From Bacteroidota bacterium (GTDB lineage Bacteria; Bacteroidota; Bacteroidia; Chitinophagales; Chitinophagaceae): DNA of 48,256 nt. The stretch spans positions 1 through 48,256 of the forward strand of contig CANGIZ010000008.1 in NCBI GenBank assembly GCA_947454025.1, in the 5' to 3' direction. This document shows, in pieces, positions 19,199 through 26,716 of this stretch. The notes beneath the pieces are model-generated. The model was not told where the DNA came from. It did not search any database and worked only from the letters and a program-made list of their open reading frames with translations. How positions within the stretch are numbered: position 1 is the stretch's first letter; each line of letters opens with the position of its first letter. The position numbers were made by a program, and so were the translations under genes.

Positions 19199-20647
19199 CT
19201 AGTTAATACTCTCTAGTACTAATGATTTTACTTTACTCATTGGAATACGTTCTTGAGTCATTGAATCTCTATGACGAATTGTTACTGTACCATCCTCTTT
19301 GGTTTGATGATCGATGGTTACACAGAAAGGTGTACCTATGGCATCTTGACGACGATACCTTTTACCAATTGCATCTTTCTCTTCATAAAAGCAGTGGAAT
19401 GATTTTTTACATTCATCCATTAACTCCTTTGCCAATTCAGGTAACCCGTCTTTTTTAGTTAAAGGTAAAATTGCTAATTTATTGGGTGCAATTCTTGCTG
19501 GCAAATGCAATACAACTCTTGAATCGGTGCTACCATCTTCTTTGGTAATGGTTTCCTCTTCGTATGAATTTGATAAGATTAACAAAAACATTCTATCCAA
19601 TCCAATGGACGTTTCAATTACATAAGGGATATAATGTTGATTAATCTCCGTATCAAAATATTGCATCTTCTTTTTGCTAAACTCCTGATGACGACTTAAA
19701 TCAAAATCAGTTCGAGAGTGAATACCCTCCACTTCCTTAAATCCAAACGGGAATTCATATTCAATATCCAACGCCGCATCGGCATAGTGCGCTAACTTAA
19801 CGTGATCATGAAAACGATATTTGCTTTCGTCAATACCCAAGCTTAAATGCCATTTCATACGCTCGTTCTTCCAATGCTCATACCATTCTTTTTGCGTTCC
19901 AGGCTTAATGAAAAATTGCATTTCCATTTGCTCAAATTCACGCATTCTAAAGATAAACTGACGTGCAACAATTTCATTTCTAAATGCCTTTCCTGTTTGT
20001 GCAATACCAAAAGGAATTTTCATCCTTGCTGTTTTTTGCACATTCAAGAAATTAACAAAGATACCTTGTGCTGTTTCAGGTCTTAAATAAATGGTACTTG
20101 CTTCGTCGGTAACCGAACCCAATTCAGTAGAGAACATTAAATTGAATTGACGAATATCAGTCCAGTTACCCGTTCCACTCACACTACAATGAATCTTATG
20201 ATCGTCAATCAACTTTCTCAATCCTACATAATCATCGTTTGCCAACAAGGCATCCATATCGGCGATTAATTTATCTGCACCCGCTTGGTCCCCTTTCTCG
20301 ATTAATTTTTCTGCATGACCCTCAATTAAATGATCAACGCGGTATCTTTTTTTGCTATCCTTATTGTCTATTAAAGGATCACTAAAACTATCCACGTGGC
20401 CACTTGCTTTCCAAGTGGTTGGATGCATAAAAATGGCAGCATCAATACCCACAATATTTTCATTCATTTGCGTCATGGAATTCCACCAATAGTCACGAAT
20501 GTTTTTCTTTAATTGTGCACCATAAGGACCGTAATCATAAACGGCACTTAGTCCATCGTAAATTTCACTACTTGGAAATACAAAACCATATTCCTTAGCA
20601 TGCGAAATGATCGCCTGTAATGTATTGTCTGTTGGGGTCTTACTCAT
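19199..20647 (-). CDS. glyS: glycine--tRNA ligase (homodimeric type)
   Basis: Class II synthetase of the alpha-2 type (single-chain bacterial/eukaryotic form) that charges tRNA-Gly. The 482-aa protein has the N-terminal GLSAVYDYGPYG segment and GHVDSFSDP. Motif 2 is the RNEIVARQFIFRMREFEQME region, the ETSIGLDRMFL region forms motif 3, and a C-terminal anticodon-binding domain follows. The start is the ATG at 20647. The in-frame TTG at 20656 is part of the -7 box TATCTTTG and cannot be translated from that promoter. The mazG-like and dtd genes lie upstream on the same strand, so glyS can be made from both an operon and its own promoter. Confidence 0.96.
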   Translation of the reverse strand: MSKTPTDNTLQAIISHAKEYGFVFPSSEIYDGLSAVYDYGPYGAQLKKNIRDYWWNSMTQMNENIVGIDAAIFMHPTTWKASGHVDSFSDPLIDNKDSKKRYRVDHLIEGHAEKLIEKGDQAGADKLIADMDALLANDDYVGLRKLIDDHKIHCSVSGTGNWTDIRQFNLMFSTELGSVTDEASTIYLRPETAQGIFVNFLNVQKTARMKIPFGIAQTGKAFRNEIVARQFIFRMREFEQMEMQFFIKPGTQKEWYEHWKNERMKWHLSLGIDESKYRFHDHVKLAHYADAALDIEYEFPFGFKEVEGIHSRTDFDLSRHQEFSKKKMQYFDTEINQHYIPYVIETSIGLDRMFLLILSNSYEEETITKEDGSTDSRVVLHLPARIAPNKLAILPLTKKDGLPELAKELMDECKKSFHCFYEEKDAIGKRYRRQDAIGTPFCVTIDHQTKEDGTVTIRHRDSMTQERIPMSKVKSLVLESIN

Positions 20648-20653
20648 AGTGGG

Positions 20654-20661
20654 CAAAGATA
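20654..20661 (-). promoter_or_regulatory. -7 box of glyS
   Basis: TATCTTTG on the reverse strand, an exact match, six bases before the ATG at 20647. Transcription would start within about three bases of the start codon. The box also lies in the short gap after the mazG-like gene. Confidence 0.6.
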
Positions 20662-20673
20662 AGGAGGAATCAA

Positions 20674-21015
20674 TTATCGGTGTAATTTTTCGTTGTTTTG
20701 ATGGCGCGTCGCGTCCCTATTGGTTTTCTTCTGCAAATTTTTCTCCAATGCAGTCGATAAATCAATTCCAGTTTGATTGGCAAGGCAAATCAACACAAAT
20801 AACACATCGGCCATTTCATCGGCTAACATTAGTTCATCTTCCTTATTTTTAAAAGACTGTTCCCCATATTTTCGAACCATGATACGAGCTAGTTCGCCTA
20901 CCTCTTCCATTAAAATTCCTAAATTAGTGAGCTCGCTAAAATATTTCACACCCACCGTTTTAATCCAATGGTCAACTTGCGCTTGTGCTTGTTGTAGGGT
21001 CGTATTATTCGACAT
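20674..21015 (-). CDS. MazG-like nucleotide pyrophosphohydrolase
   Basis: A 113-aa all-alpha NTP pyrophosphatase of the short MazG/dCTPase type, expected to hydrolyse a non-canonical or surplus (d)NTP to the monophosphate. The metal-binding pattern EExxE...ExxD is seen as LMEEVGELAR near 36-45 and DEMADVLFV near 67-75. It is a single-domain form, about half the length of E. coli MazG. It lies between dtd (11 bases upstream) and glyS, which suggests a house-cleaning operon. The exact nucleotide is unknown. Confidence 0.87.
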   Translation of the reverse strand: MSNNTTLQQAQAQVDHWIKTVGVKYFSELTNLGILMEEVGELARIMVRKYGEQSFKNKEDELMLADEMADVLFVLICLANQTGIDLSTALEKNLQKKTNRDATRHQNNEKLHR

Positions 21016-21026
21016 ATTCTTGAAAT

Positions 21027-21479
21027 TTATTCTTTATTTTTTGAATCAATTGTAATGGTAACAGGTCCATCATTCACCAAGGCCACTTTCATATCAGCAC
21101 CAAATTGACCCGTTTGAATGGGAGCCCCTAAATCTTTTTCTAATTGTTGAATCATCGATTCATAAAGGGGTATAGAGATCTCCGGCTTTGCCGCTGCAAT
21201 ATAGGAAGGTCGATTCCCTTTTTTTGTGGAAGCATGCAATGTAAACTGACTCACCAATAAAATGGAGCCCCCCGCTTCCAATAGGCTTTTATTCATGACT
21301 CCCTGCTCATCTTCAAAAATACGCATGTTCACAATCTTATTGGAAAGCCATTCGATATCAGTTAAGTTGTCCTCATTTACAATCCCCACCAATACCATCA
21401 AGCCTTTTTGGATTTGACCAATAATATGTCCTTCCACGGTTACACTTGCCTCTGATACTCTTTGAATTACCACTCTCAT
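21027..21479 (-). CDS. dtd: D-aminoacyl-tRNA deacylase
   Basis: A 150-aa proofreading enzyme that removes D-amino acids, and glycine mischarged on tRNA-Ala, from tRNA using an RNA-assisted active site. Both family motifs are present: the SQFTL segment near residue 78, and the C-terminal NDGPVTI, the equivalent of the NxGP motif that holds the cis Gly-Pro chiral filter. Length is typical. It is the first gene of the dtd-mazG-glyS set on the reverse strand and is divergent from the flippase gene. Confidence 0.95.
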   Translation of the reverse strand: MRVVIQRVSEASVTVEGHIIGQIQKGLMVLVGIVNEDNLTDIEWLSNKIVNMRIFEDEQGVMNKSLLEAGGSILLVSQFTLHASTKKGNRPSYIAAAKPEISIPLYESMIQQLEKDLGAPIQTGQFGADMKVALVNDGPVTITIDSKNKE

Positions 21480-21507
21480 ACATTCCGATTTACGCCATGA
21501 AGATAAA

Positions 21508-21515
21508 CAAAACTA
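21508..21515 (-). promoter_or_regulatory. possible -7 box of dtd
   Basis: TAGTTTTG on the reverse strand matches TAnnTTTG and lies 28 bases before the dtd ATG. It is an eight-base match in AT-rich DNA, so confidence is limited. Confidence 0.35.
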
Positions 21516-21546
21516 TTTTCACTAATTTAGCTGTAATTTCAATCCC

Positions 21547-23037
21547 TTGAGTAGTATAAAAAAATTAGCAAGCCAAACTGCCTGGTATGGACTTAGTTCC
21601 ATAGCAGCTAGGTTTATTAGCTATTTATTGACCCCTTTCTTGACCTATAAGCTTACCGAAATCGCTTATGGGGAGCAATCTATCGTCTACTCTTTTATTC
21701 CTTTTTTAAATGTAATTGTAACCCATGGAATGGAGACGGCCTATTTTCGTTTTGGTTCCAAGGAGAATGAAGAAAAAATTTATCATACCAGTAGCTTTTC
21801 AATGATCCTGGTGACTGCTTTGGTAATTATTGGGCTTATTGTATGGAGTGCACCAATGGCCAATTTGTTGCAAATAAATGTACATCCTGAATATATAAGT
21901 TTAGTAGCATGGGTAGTAGGATTAGACGCTTTAACAACAATTCCATTTTCAAGTTTAAGACTCGCAGGCAAGCCTAAGAAATTTGCATTCATAAAAATTG
22001 GCGGGATCCTTTTAAACATTTTAGCAACCTATGTTTTTATAAGTACGCTACCCCAATATGTATTAACACACCCAACTAGTTTTATTGCAAGTATGTATAA
22101 GCCAGGATGGGAAGTAGGCTATATTTTAATTGCGAATATTGTTCAGAATGTATTTGTGTTATTGTTATTGCAAAAAGAAATAAGAAAACTACGTTTCACT
22201 TTTGACTTTGCTTTATGGCGACAAATGATGCTCTATTCTTTGCCTTTAATATTAGTAGGTTTTGGCGGCATGATTAATGAAACCATGGACCGCATTATGA
22301 TTGGGTGGTGGGGACCAGGCGGTAGTCCCGACGCGAATAAAGCACTAGTAGGAATTTATAGTGCATGTTATAAATTGGCCATTTTAATTACCATTTCGGT
22401 GCAAGCATTCCGCATGGGTGCTGAACCTTTTTTCTTTAAACAAGCCGAATCCGACAATGCACCAAAAACCTATGCAAGGGTCATGAAGTTTTTCGTGATC
22501 ACATTATGCATTATGTTTTTAGGCGTTGTTTTGTATTTAGATATTTGGAAAGAATTTATTCGTAATCCTGAAATGTATGTGGGCCTTAAAGTGGTGCCCA
22601 TACTTTTAATGGCGAATATATTTTTAGGAGTCTACTATAATTTAAGTATTTGGTATAAACTAAGTAACAATACCATGGCTGGCGCTTGGATAACCTTACT
22701 AGGTGCGGTTATCACTATACTCATTAATTATATTGCCATTCCACATTTCGGTTATATGGCAAGTGCATGGGCTACCTTCTTTTGTTATGGTACAATGATG
22801 GTGGTGAGTTATAAATGGGGGCAGAAAGTGTATCCTATTCCTTATGCTACGAAAAAACTAATTGCCTATTTTGTTATTTGCTTGCTCCTATTTGGAATCA
22901 ATAATTTAGTAAGAATGGTTTCCCAAAATCAACCTTTCAATTATTTATTTGCAACCATTTTATTATTTGCATTCATTGCTTTTGTAGCAAGAATAGAAAA
23001 GAAAGAATTAAAAACGATTTTAAATAAACAATTATAA
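21547..23037 (+). CDS. polysaccharide/lipid-linked oligosaccharide flippase (MOP/Wzx-like)
   Basis: A 496-aa integral membrane protein with about 12-14 hydrophobic segments, typical of the oligosaccharide flippases in the MOP superfamily that move lipid-linked sugars across the inner membrane. The N-terminal SIKKLASQTAWYGLSSIAAR segment is characteristic of these Bacteroidota proteins. The start is a TTG at 21547; the first ATG would delete the first membrane helices, so TTG is preferred. A possible 17-codon frame (21497-21550) ends in a TGA that overlaps the TTG. The substrate could be an exopolysaccharide, O-antigen or peptidoglycan precursor. msrC overlaps its stop codon by one base. Confidence 0.85.
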   Translation: MSSIKKLASQTAWYGLSSIAARFISYLLTPFLTYKLTEIAYGEQSIVYSFIPFLNVIVTHGMETAYFRFGSKENEEKIYHTSSFSMILVTALVIIGLIVWSAPMANLLQINVHPEYISLVAWVVGLDALTTIPFSSLRLAGKPKKFAFIKIGGILLNILATYVFISTLPQYVLTHPTSFIASMYKPGWEVGYILIANIVQNVFVLLLLQKEIRKLRFTFDFALWRQMMLYSLPLILVGFGGMINETMDRIMIGWWGPGGSPDANKALVGIYSACYKLAILITISVQAFRMGAEPFFFKQAESDNAPKTYARVMKFFVITLCIMFLGVVLYLDIWKEFIRNPEMYVGLKVVPILLMANIFLGVYYNLSIWYKLSNNTMAGAWITLLGAVITILINYIAIPHFGYMASAWATFFCYGTMMVVSYKWGQKVYPIPYATKKLIAYFVICLLLFGINNLVRMVSQNQPFNYLFATILLFAFIAFVARIEKKELKTILNKQL

Positions 23038-23513
23038 TGGCCGAAGATTTAAACATACAGAAAGGAACAAAGCAGGAACAATATGAATCTTTAATTCCAC
23101 AAATTGAAGCACTATTGTATGGGGAGACCAATTTGATTGCCAACCTAGCCAATATCAGTGCTGCGTTAAAAGAACAATTCAATTGGTGGTGGGTCGGATT
23201 TTATTGGGTGGATCAAGACGAATTGGTATTAGGGCCATTCCAAGGACCTGTTGCTTGTACCCGCATTAAAAAAGGCCGTGGCGTTTGTGGAGGAAGCTGG
23301 GAAAAGGGCACTACTTTAATTGTAGATGATGTTGAAAAATTTCCAGGGCATATTGCTTGTAGCAGTGCCTCCAAATCGGAAATTGTTGTACCTGTATTTT
23401 TTAAAGGAAATATAGTAGGGGTTTTGGATGTTGACAGCGAACACTTAGCAGCGTTTGACGAAACAGACCAATTATACCTTGAAAAAATCGTAGGATTGAT
23501 TCCGAATACCTAA
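23037..23513 (+). CDS. msrC: free methionine-(R)-sulfoxide reductase (GAF domain)
   Basis: A 158-aa single GAF-domain enzyme that reduces free L-methionine-(R)-sulfoxide with thioredoxin. The three functional cysteines of the family are present with the same spacing as in E. coli MsrC (Cys74, Cys84, Cys108, that is 10 and 24 apart). The surrounding GVCGGSWEKG and HIACSSASKSEIVVPV segments are typical. The ATG overlaps the flippase stop codon (TAATG), so the two are translationally coupled. The pairing with a flippase is not functionally obvious. Confidence 0.92.
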   Translation: MAEDLNIQKGTKQEQYESLIPQIEALLYGETNLIANLANISAALKEQFNWWWVGFYWVDQDELVLGPFQGPVACTRIKKGRGVCGGSWEKGTTLIVDDVEKFPGHIACSSASKSEIVVPVFFKGNIVGVLDVDSEHLAAFDETDQLYLEKIVGLIPNT

Positions 23514-23573
23514 GAAACATGGGGCCAGTTGGCTAGGTCCTTAAAAAGTAGCCGAAAAATTAAAAAAATCAAT

Positions 23574-23581
23574 TAAGTTTG
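23574..23581 (+). promoter_or_regulatory. -7 box of tRNA-Leu
   Basis: TAAGTTTG matches TAnnTTTG exactly and ends ten bases before the mature tRNA 5' end, an ideal position for a tRNA promoter. Confidence 0.6.
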
Positions 23582-23591
23582 CAACCCCTAA

Positions 23592-23673
23592 GCGGATGTG
23601 GCGAAATTGGCAGACGCACTAGACTTAGGATCTAGCGCCGCGAGGCGTGTGGGTTCGACCCCCTCCATCCGCA
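23592..23673 (+). tRNA. tRNA-Leu (anticodon UAG)
   Basis: An 82-base class II tRNA. GCGGATG pairs with CATCCGC as the acceptor stem, and the D arm is normal. The anticodon arm CTAGA-CTTAGGA-TCTAG shows anticodon TAG. A short variable arm (GCCGCGAGGC) and a T arm with GGTTCGACC follow, with discriminator A. The 3' CCA is not encoded. It reads CUN leucine codons. An open frame that runs from inside this tRNA into tig is an artefact. Confidence 0.97.
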
Positions 23674-23684
23674 CATTTTTAGTT

Positions 23685-23711
23685 AAAAAGGCCCCGTTTC
23701 GGGGCTTTTTT
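23685..23711 (+). terminator. rho-independent terminator of tRNA-Leu
   Basis: GCCCCG pairs with CGGGGC around TTT, followed by six T. It separates the tRNA from tig. Confidence 0.85.
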
Positions 23712-23713
23712 GT

Positions 23714-23721
23714 TACCTTTG
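23714..23721 (+). promoter_or_regulatory. -7 box of tig
   Basis: TACCTTTG matches TAnnTTTG and begins two bases after the T tract of the tRNA terminator. It leaves a leader of about 40 bases before the tig ATG at 23763. Confidence 0.55.
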
Positions 23722-23762
23722 CCCCCCTTAAACTTTACAAAAAAGTAGAAAATAGTAATATT

Positions 23763-25124
23763 ATGGCAACAGTAAAAAGAACCAACATTGCGCCGTTAAA
23801 CGACAAATTAACAGTGACAATTGCAAAAGAAGATTACATCAAAGGCTTTGAAACAAGCTTAAAAAAGTATTCAAAAACAGCCAATATTCCTGGATTTAGA
23901 AAAGGAATGGTGCCTGCCGGACTGATTAAAAAAATGTACGGACAATCTGTTTTTCAAGACGAAGTAATTAAGACAGTCGAAAACGAGATGAACCAATATA
24001 TCGCAAAAGAGAAAATTGAAATTTTTGCACAACCTCTTCCTGTGACCGCTGAATTCCCAGCAATGGATGTAAACAATCCAAGCAGTTACGATTTTTCATT
24101 TGAAGTTGGATTAAAACCAGCTTTCACAATTGATACAAAAGGCATCAAAGCGACACGTTACAAAATTGAAGTAACTAACGATATGATCAATGCCGAAGTA
24201 GAAAGATTACAAATTCGCAATGGCAACATGACAGAACCAGAAGTTGCTGAAACCGAAGAGAATGTATTGAATGTAACTTTCAATGAATCAGACAAAGATG
24301 GTAACGAAATTGAAGGAGGATTATCAAAAGATAATTCTTTATTAATTAAATATTTTGCACCAAAAGCTAGAAAAGAATTTATTGGTAAGAAAACAGGTGA
24401 TGCTGTTACAATTCAATTGGGCAAAGCTTTTGAAGAAAAAGAATTAGATATTATTTTAGCCGATTTAGGTTTAACAAAGGACCAAGCAGATAAGCACTTT
24501 AAAGTGTCCATTACAAAAGTGGGTATCGTAGAAAAAGCACCATTGGATGAAACTTTATTTACGGTAACCTACCCTAATCAAACCATTACCAACGAAGCTG
24601 AATTTAGAGAAGCGATCAAAAAAGATATCGAAGGTTATTACGATCAACAATCACGTAACCAAGTGCATGACCAAATTTATCATGCCTTGATTGACAATAC
24701 TAAAATGGAATTCCCTGCCGACTTTTTAAAACGTTGGTTACAAACTGGCGGTGAAAAACAAAGAACAGCCGAAGAAGCAGAAAAAGAATACCCTGTATTC
24801 CAAGATCAATTAAAATGGACATTAATTAGCACACAATTAATCGCTGATCATAAAGTTGAAGTAGTAGCTGAGGATTTAAAAGCCTTCGCAAAACAACAAT
24901 TAATGAGCTATATGGGTGGTCAATTAGGTGCTTTAGGTGACAATGACCAGTGGTTGGAAGACTATGCTGCAAGAATGATGCAAGACAGAAAGTTTGTGGA
25001 AGATAGCTACCACCGTATTAGCACTGACAAATTGTTCCAAGCGATTGAAGGGGATGTAACAACCAAAGAAGAAAAAATAGCTGCTGAAAAGTTTGCCGAA
25101 AAATTGCATAACCATCATCACTAA
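23763..25124 (+). CDS. tig: trigger factor
   Basis: A 453-aa ribosome-associated chaperone that shields nascent chains. The N-terminal ribosome-binding domain has the GFRKGMVP loop, the equivalent of the GFRxGKxP signature, near residue 43. The middle FKBP-like domain is poorly conserved, as in other Bacteroidota, and the C-terminal helical cradle is complete. The protein ends in a histidine-rich tail (HNHHH). The start is the ATG at 23763 after its own promoter; an open frame extends 165 bases further upstream, through the tRNA, and must be ignored. It leads the tig-clpP-clpP-clpX cluster. Confidence 0.94.
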   Translation: MATVKRTNIAPLNDKLTVTIAKEDYIKGFETSLKKYSKTANIPGFRKGMVPAGLIKKMYGQSVFQDEVIKTVENEMNQYIAKEKIEIFAQPLPVTAEFPAMDVNNPSSYDFSFEVGLKPAFTIDTKGIKATRYKIEVTNDMINAEVERLQIRNGNMTEPEVAETEENVLNVTFNESDKDGNEIEGGLSKDNSLLIKYFAPKARKEFIGKKTGDAVTIQLGKAFEEKELDIILADLGLTKDQADKHFKVSITKVGIVEKAPLDETLFTVTYPNQTITNEAEFREAIKKDIEGYYDQQSRNQVHDQIYHALIDNTKMEFPADFLKRWLQTGGEKQRTAEEAEKEYPVFQDQLKWTLISTQLIADHKVEVVAEDLKAFAKQQLMSYMGGQLGALGDNDQWLEDYAARMMQDRKFVEDSYHRISTDKLFQAIEGDVTTKEEKIAAEKFAEKLHNHHH

Positions 25125-25165
25125 TACCTAGATTCGTCGCATAAGACGCATTTATTTGATATTCA

Positions 25166-25197
25166 AGACCCTCACCTACCAAGGAGGGTCTTTTTTT
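25166..25197 (+). terminator. rho-independent terminator of tig
   Basis: AGACCCTC pairs with GAGGGTCT around a ten-base loop, followed by a run of T. It separates tig from the clpP genes. Confidence 0.85.
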
Positions 25198-25226
25198 ATG
25201 CATTTTAAGGCAAGTTTGGCACCGTT

Positions 25227-25260
25227 TTTGCATTAGCTAAGCGAATAGGTTTTACCTTTA
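25227..25260 (+). promoter_or_regulatory. promoter of clpP1
   Basis: A -33 TTTG (25227-25230) and a -7 box TACCTTTA (25253-25260, one mismatch from TAnnTTTG) are separated by 22 bases, the expected Bacteroidota spacing. It lies 21 bases before the clpP1 ATG. Confidence 0.5.
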
Positions 25261-25281
25261 CTTTATTAGAAAAACACATAT

Positions 25282-25968
25282 ATGAACTTAGGAAAAGAAT
25301 TTGAAAAATATGCTGTAAAGCACCGAGGCATTAGCAGCAACACTTTACACCAATACCAAAATAGTGTAACCAACCTTACACCCTATATTATTGAGGAAAG
25401 ACCCATGAATGTGGCGAGTATGGACGTATTTAGCCGTTTAATGATGGATAGAATCATTTTCTTAGGCGAAGGGATCAACGACTATGTAGCAAACATTGTA
25501 ACTGCACAATTACTGTTCTTAGAAAGTACCGATCGAACCAAGGATATTCAAATGTACATTAACAGCCCAGGTGGAAGTGTGTATGCAGGTTTAGGTATTT
25601 ATGATACGATGCAATTTATTGGACCAGATGTAGCTACCATTTGTACAGGCATGGCTGCAAGTATGGGTGCCATTTTATTATGTGCTGGTGTAGAAGGTAA
25701 AAGAACCGCATTAAAACATAGCCGTATCATGTTACATCAGCCAAGCGGCGCAGTTGGTGGCCAAGCATCAGACATTGAAATCACTGCAAGAGAAATTAAA
25801 AAATTAAAGCACGAATTATACGAAGTAATTGCAATACATACGCATAAGGATGTAGATGTTGTAGCTAAGGATTGTGACAGAGATTTTTGGATGACAGCAC
25901 AAGAAGGAAAAGAATATGGTTTAGTGGACGAAGTATTATTAACCAATCCAAGAAAACAAAAAAAGTAG
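25282..25968 (+). CDS. clpP: ATP-dependent Clp protease proteolytic subunit, copy 1
   Basis: Serine protease subunit that forms the 14-subunit ClpP barrel fed by ClpX or ClpC. In this 228-aa protein the catalytic triad is Ser127 (GMAASMGA), His152 (MLHQPSGA) and Asp201 (DRDFWM), with the same spacing as E. coli ClpP (25 and 49 residues). The oxyanion glycine loop NSPGGSV is intact. About 40 N-terminal residues precede the core and may include a propeptide or extended axial loop. A second clpP follows after 73 bases and then clpX. Confidence 0.95.
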   Translation: MNLGKEFEKYAVKHRGISSNTLHQYQNSVTNLTPYIIEERPMNVASMDVFSRLMMDRIIFLGEGINDYVANIVTAQLLFLESTDRTKDIQMYINSPGGSVYAGLGIYDTMQFIGPDVATICTGMAASMGAILLCAGVEGKRTALKHSRIMLHQPSGAVGGQASDIEITAREIKKLKHELYEVIAIHTHKDVDVVAKDCDRDFWMTAQEGKEYGLVDEVLLTNPRKQKK

Positions 25969-26041
25969 TTTACCCATAATAGGATTGCACTTCATAAACA
26001 ACTTAACACAAGCAATTAACTAATTATTACAAATTGAAATT

Positions 26042-26665
26042 ATGATACTTACGAATCGATTTTTAATGGAAGAGGAAGAAGAACCAAAAGCAGACAAAAA
26101 AGAAGAGAATGGACCAGGGTTCTTAAATAAAAAAATGGAACAAATCTTTTTTGAAAAAAGATCAATTTATTTATGGGGTCAAGTAGATGATAAGTCAGCG
26201 AAAGACATCGTGACAAAATTATTATTATTGGACGCAGATAAACCAGGCGAAGAAATTAACTTTTACATTAATAGCCCAGGCGGTGTAGTAACAAGTGGTA
26301 TGGTGATGTTTGATACCATGAACTTAATCAAAAGCCCAGTGCATACCATTTGTATGGGTTTAGCTGCAAGTATGGGATCTATTTTATTAAGTATGGGTGA
26401 AAAAGGAAAGCGTACCATTTTCCCGCATGGCGAAGTGATGATTCACCAACCAAGTTTAGGTGGTTATTTTCAAGCAACGAGTGCCGACATTGAAATTCAA
26501 GCGGAACAAATTAGAAAAACCAAAGAATTAGGTGCAAAAATCTTGGCTAAAAACTGTGGTAAAAGCATGGAACAAATTATGGCAGATTTTGATAGAGATT
26601 ATTGGATGAATGCCGAAGAAGCAGTAGCCTACGGCATTGTAGACAAAATTGCAAAGAGCTTATAA
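26042..26665 (+). CDS. clpP: ATP-dependent Clp protease proteolytic subunit, copy 2
   Basis: A second ClpP of 207 aa, clearly diverged from copy 1. The triad is complete: Ser110 (GLAASMGS), His135 (MIHQPSLGG) and Asp186 (DRDYWM); His-Asp spacing is two residues longer than in copy 1. The N-terminus carries an unusual acidic then Lys/Glu-rich stretch (about residues 9-23), which should be a flexible segment before the core. It may form mixed barrels with copy 1, as in other bacteria with two ClpPs; this is an inference. clpX begins 51 bases downstream. Confidence 0.94.
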   Translation: MILTNRFLMEEEEEPKADKKEENGPGFLNKKMEQIFFEKRSIYLWGQVDDKSAKDIVTKLLLLDADKPGEEINFYINSPGGVVTSGMVMFDTMNLIKSPVHTICMGLAASMGSILLSMGEKGKRTIFPHGEVMIHQPSLGGYFQATSADIEIQAEQIRKTKELGAKILAKNCGKSMEQIMADFDRDYWMNAEEAVAYGIVDKIAKSL

Positions 26666-26716
26666 AAAATTACCAAAGGGAACAGCGGATCTATACAAAT
26701 TAAAAAGAAATTAGCG

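Noticed and set aside
23598-23762. N-terminal extension of trigger factor through the tRNA
   Set aside because: It would translate the tRNA-Leu gene and its terminator; the conserved protein starts at 23763.
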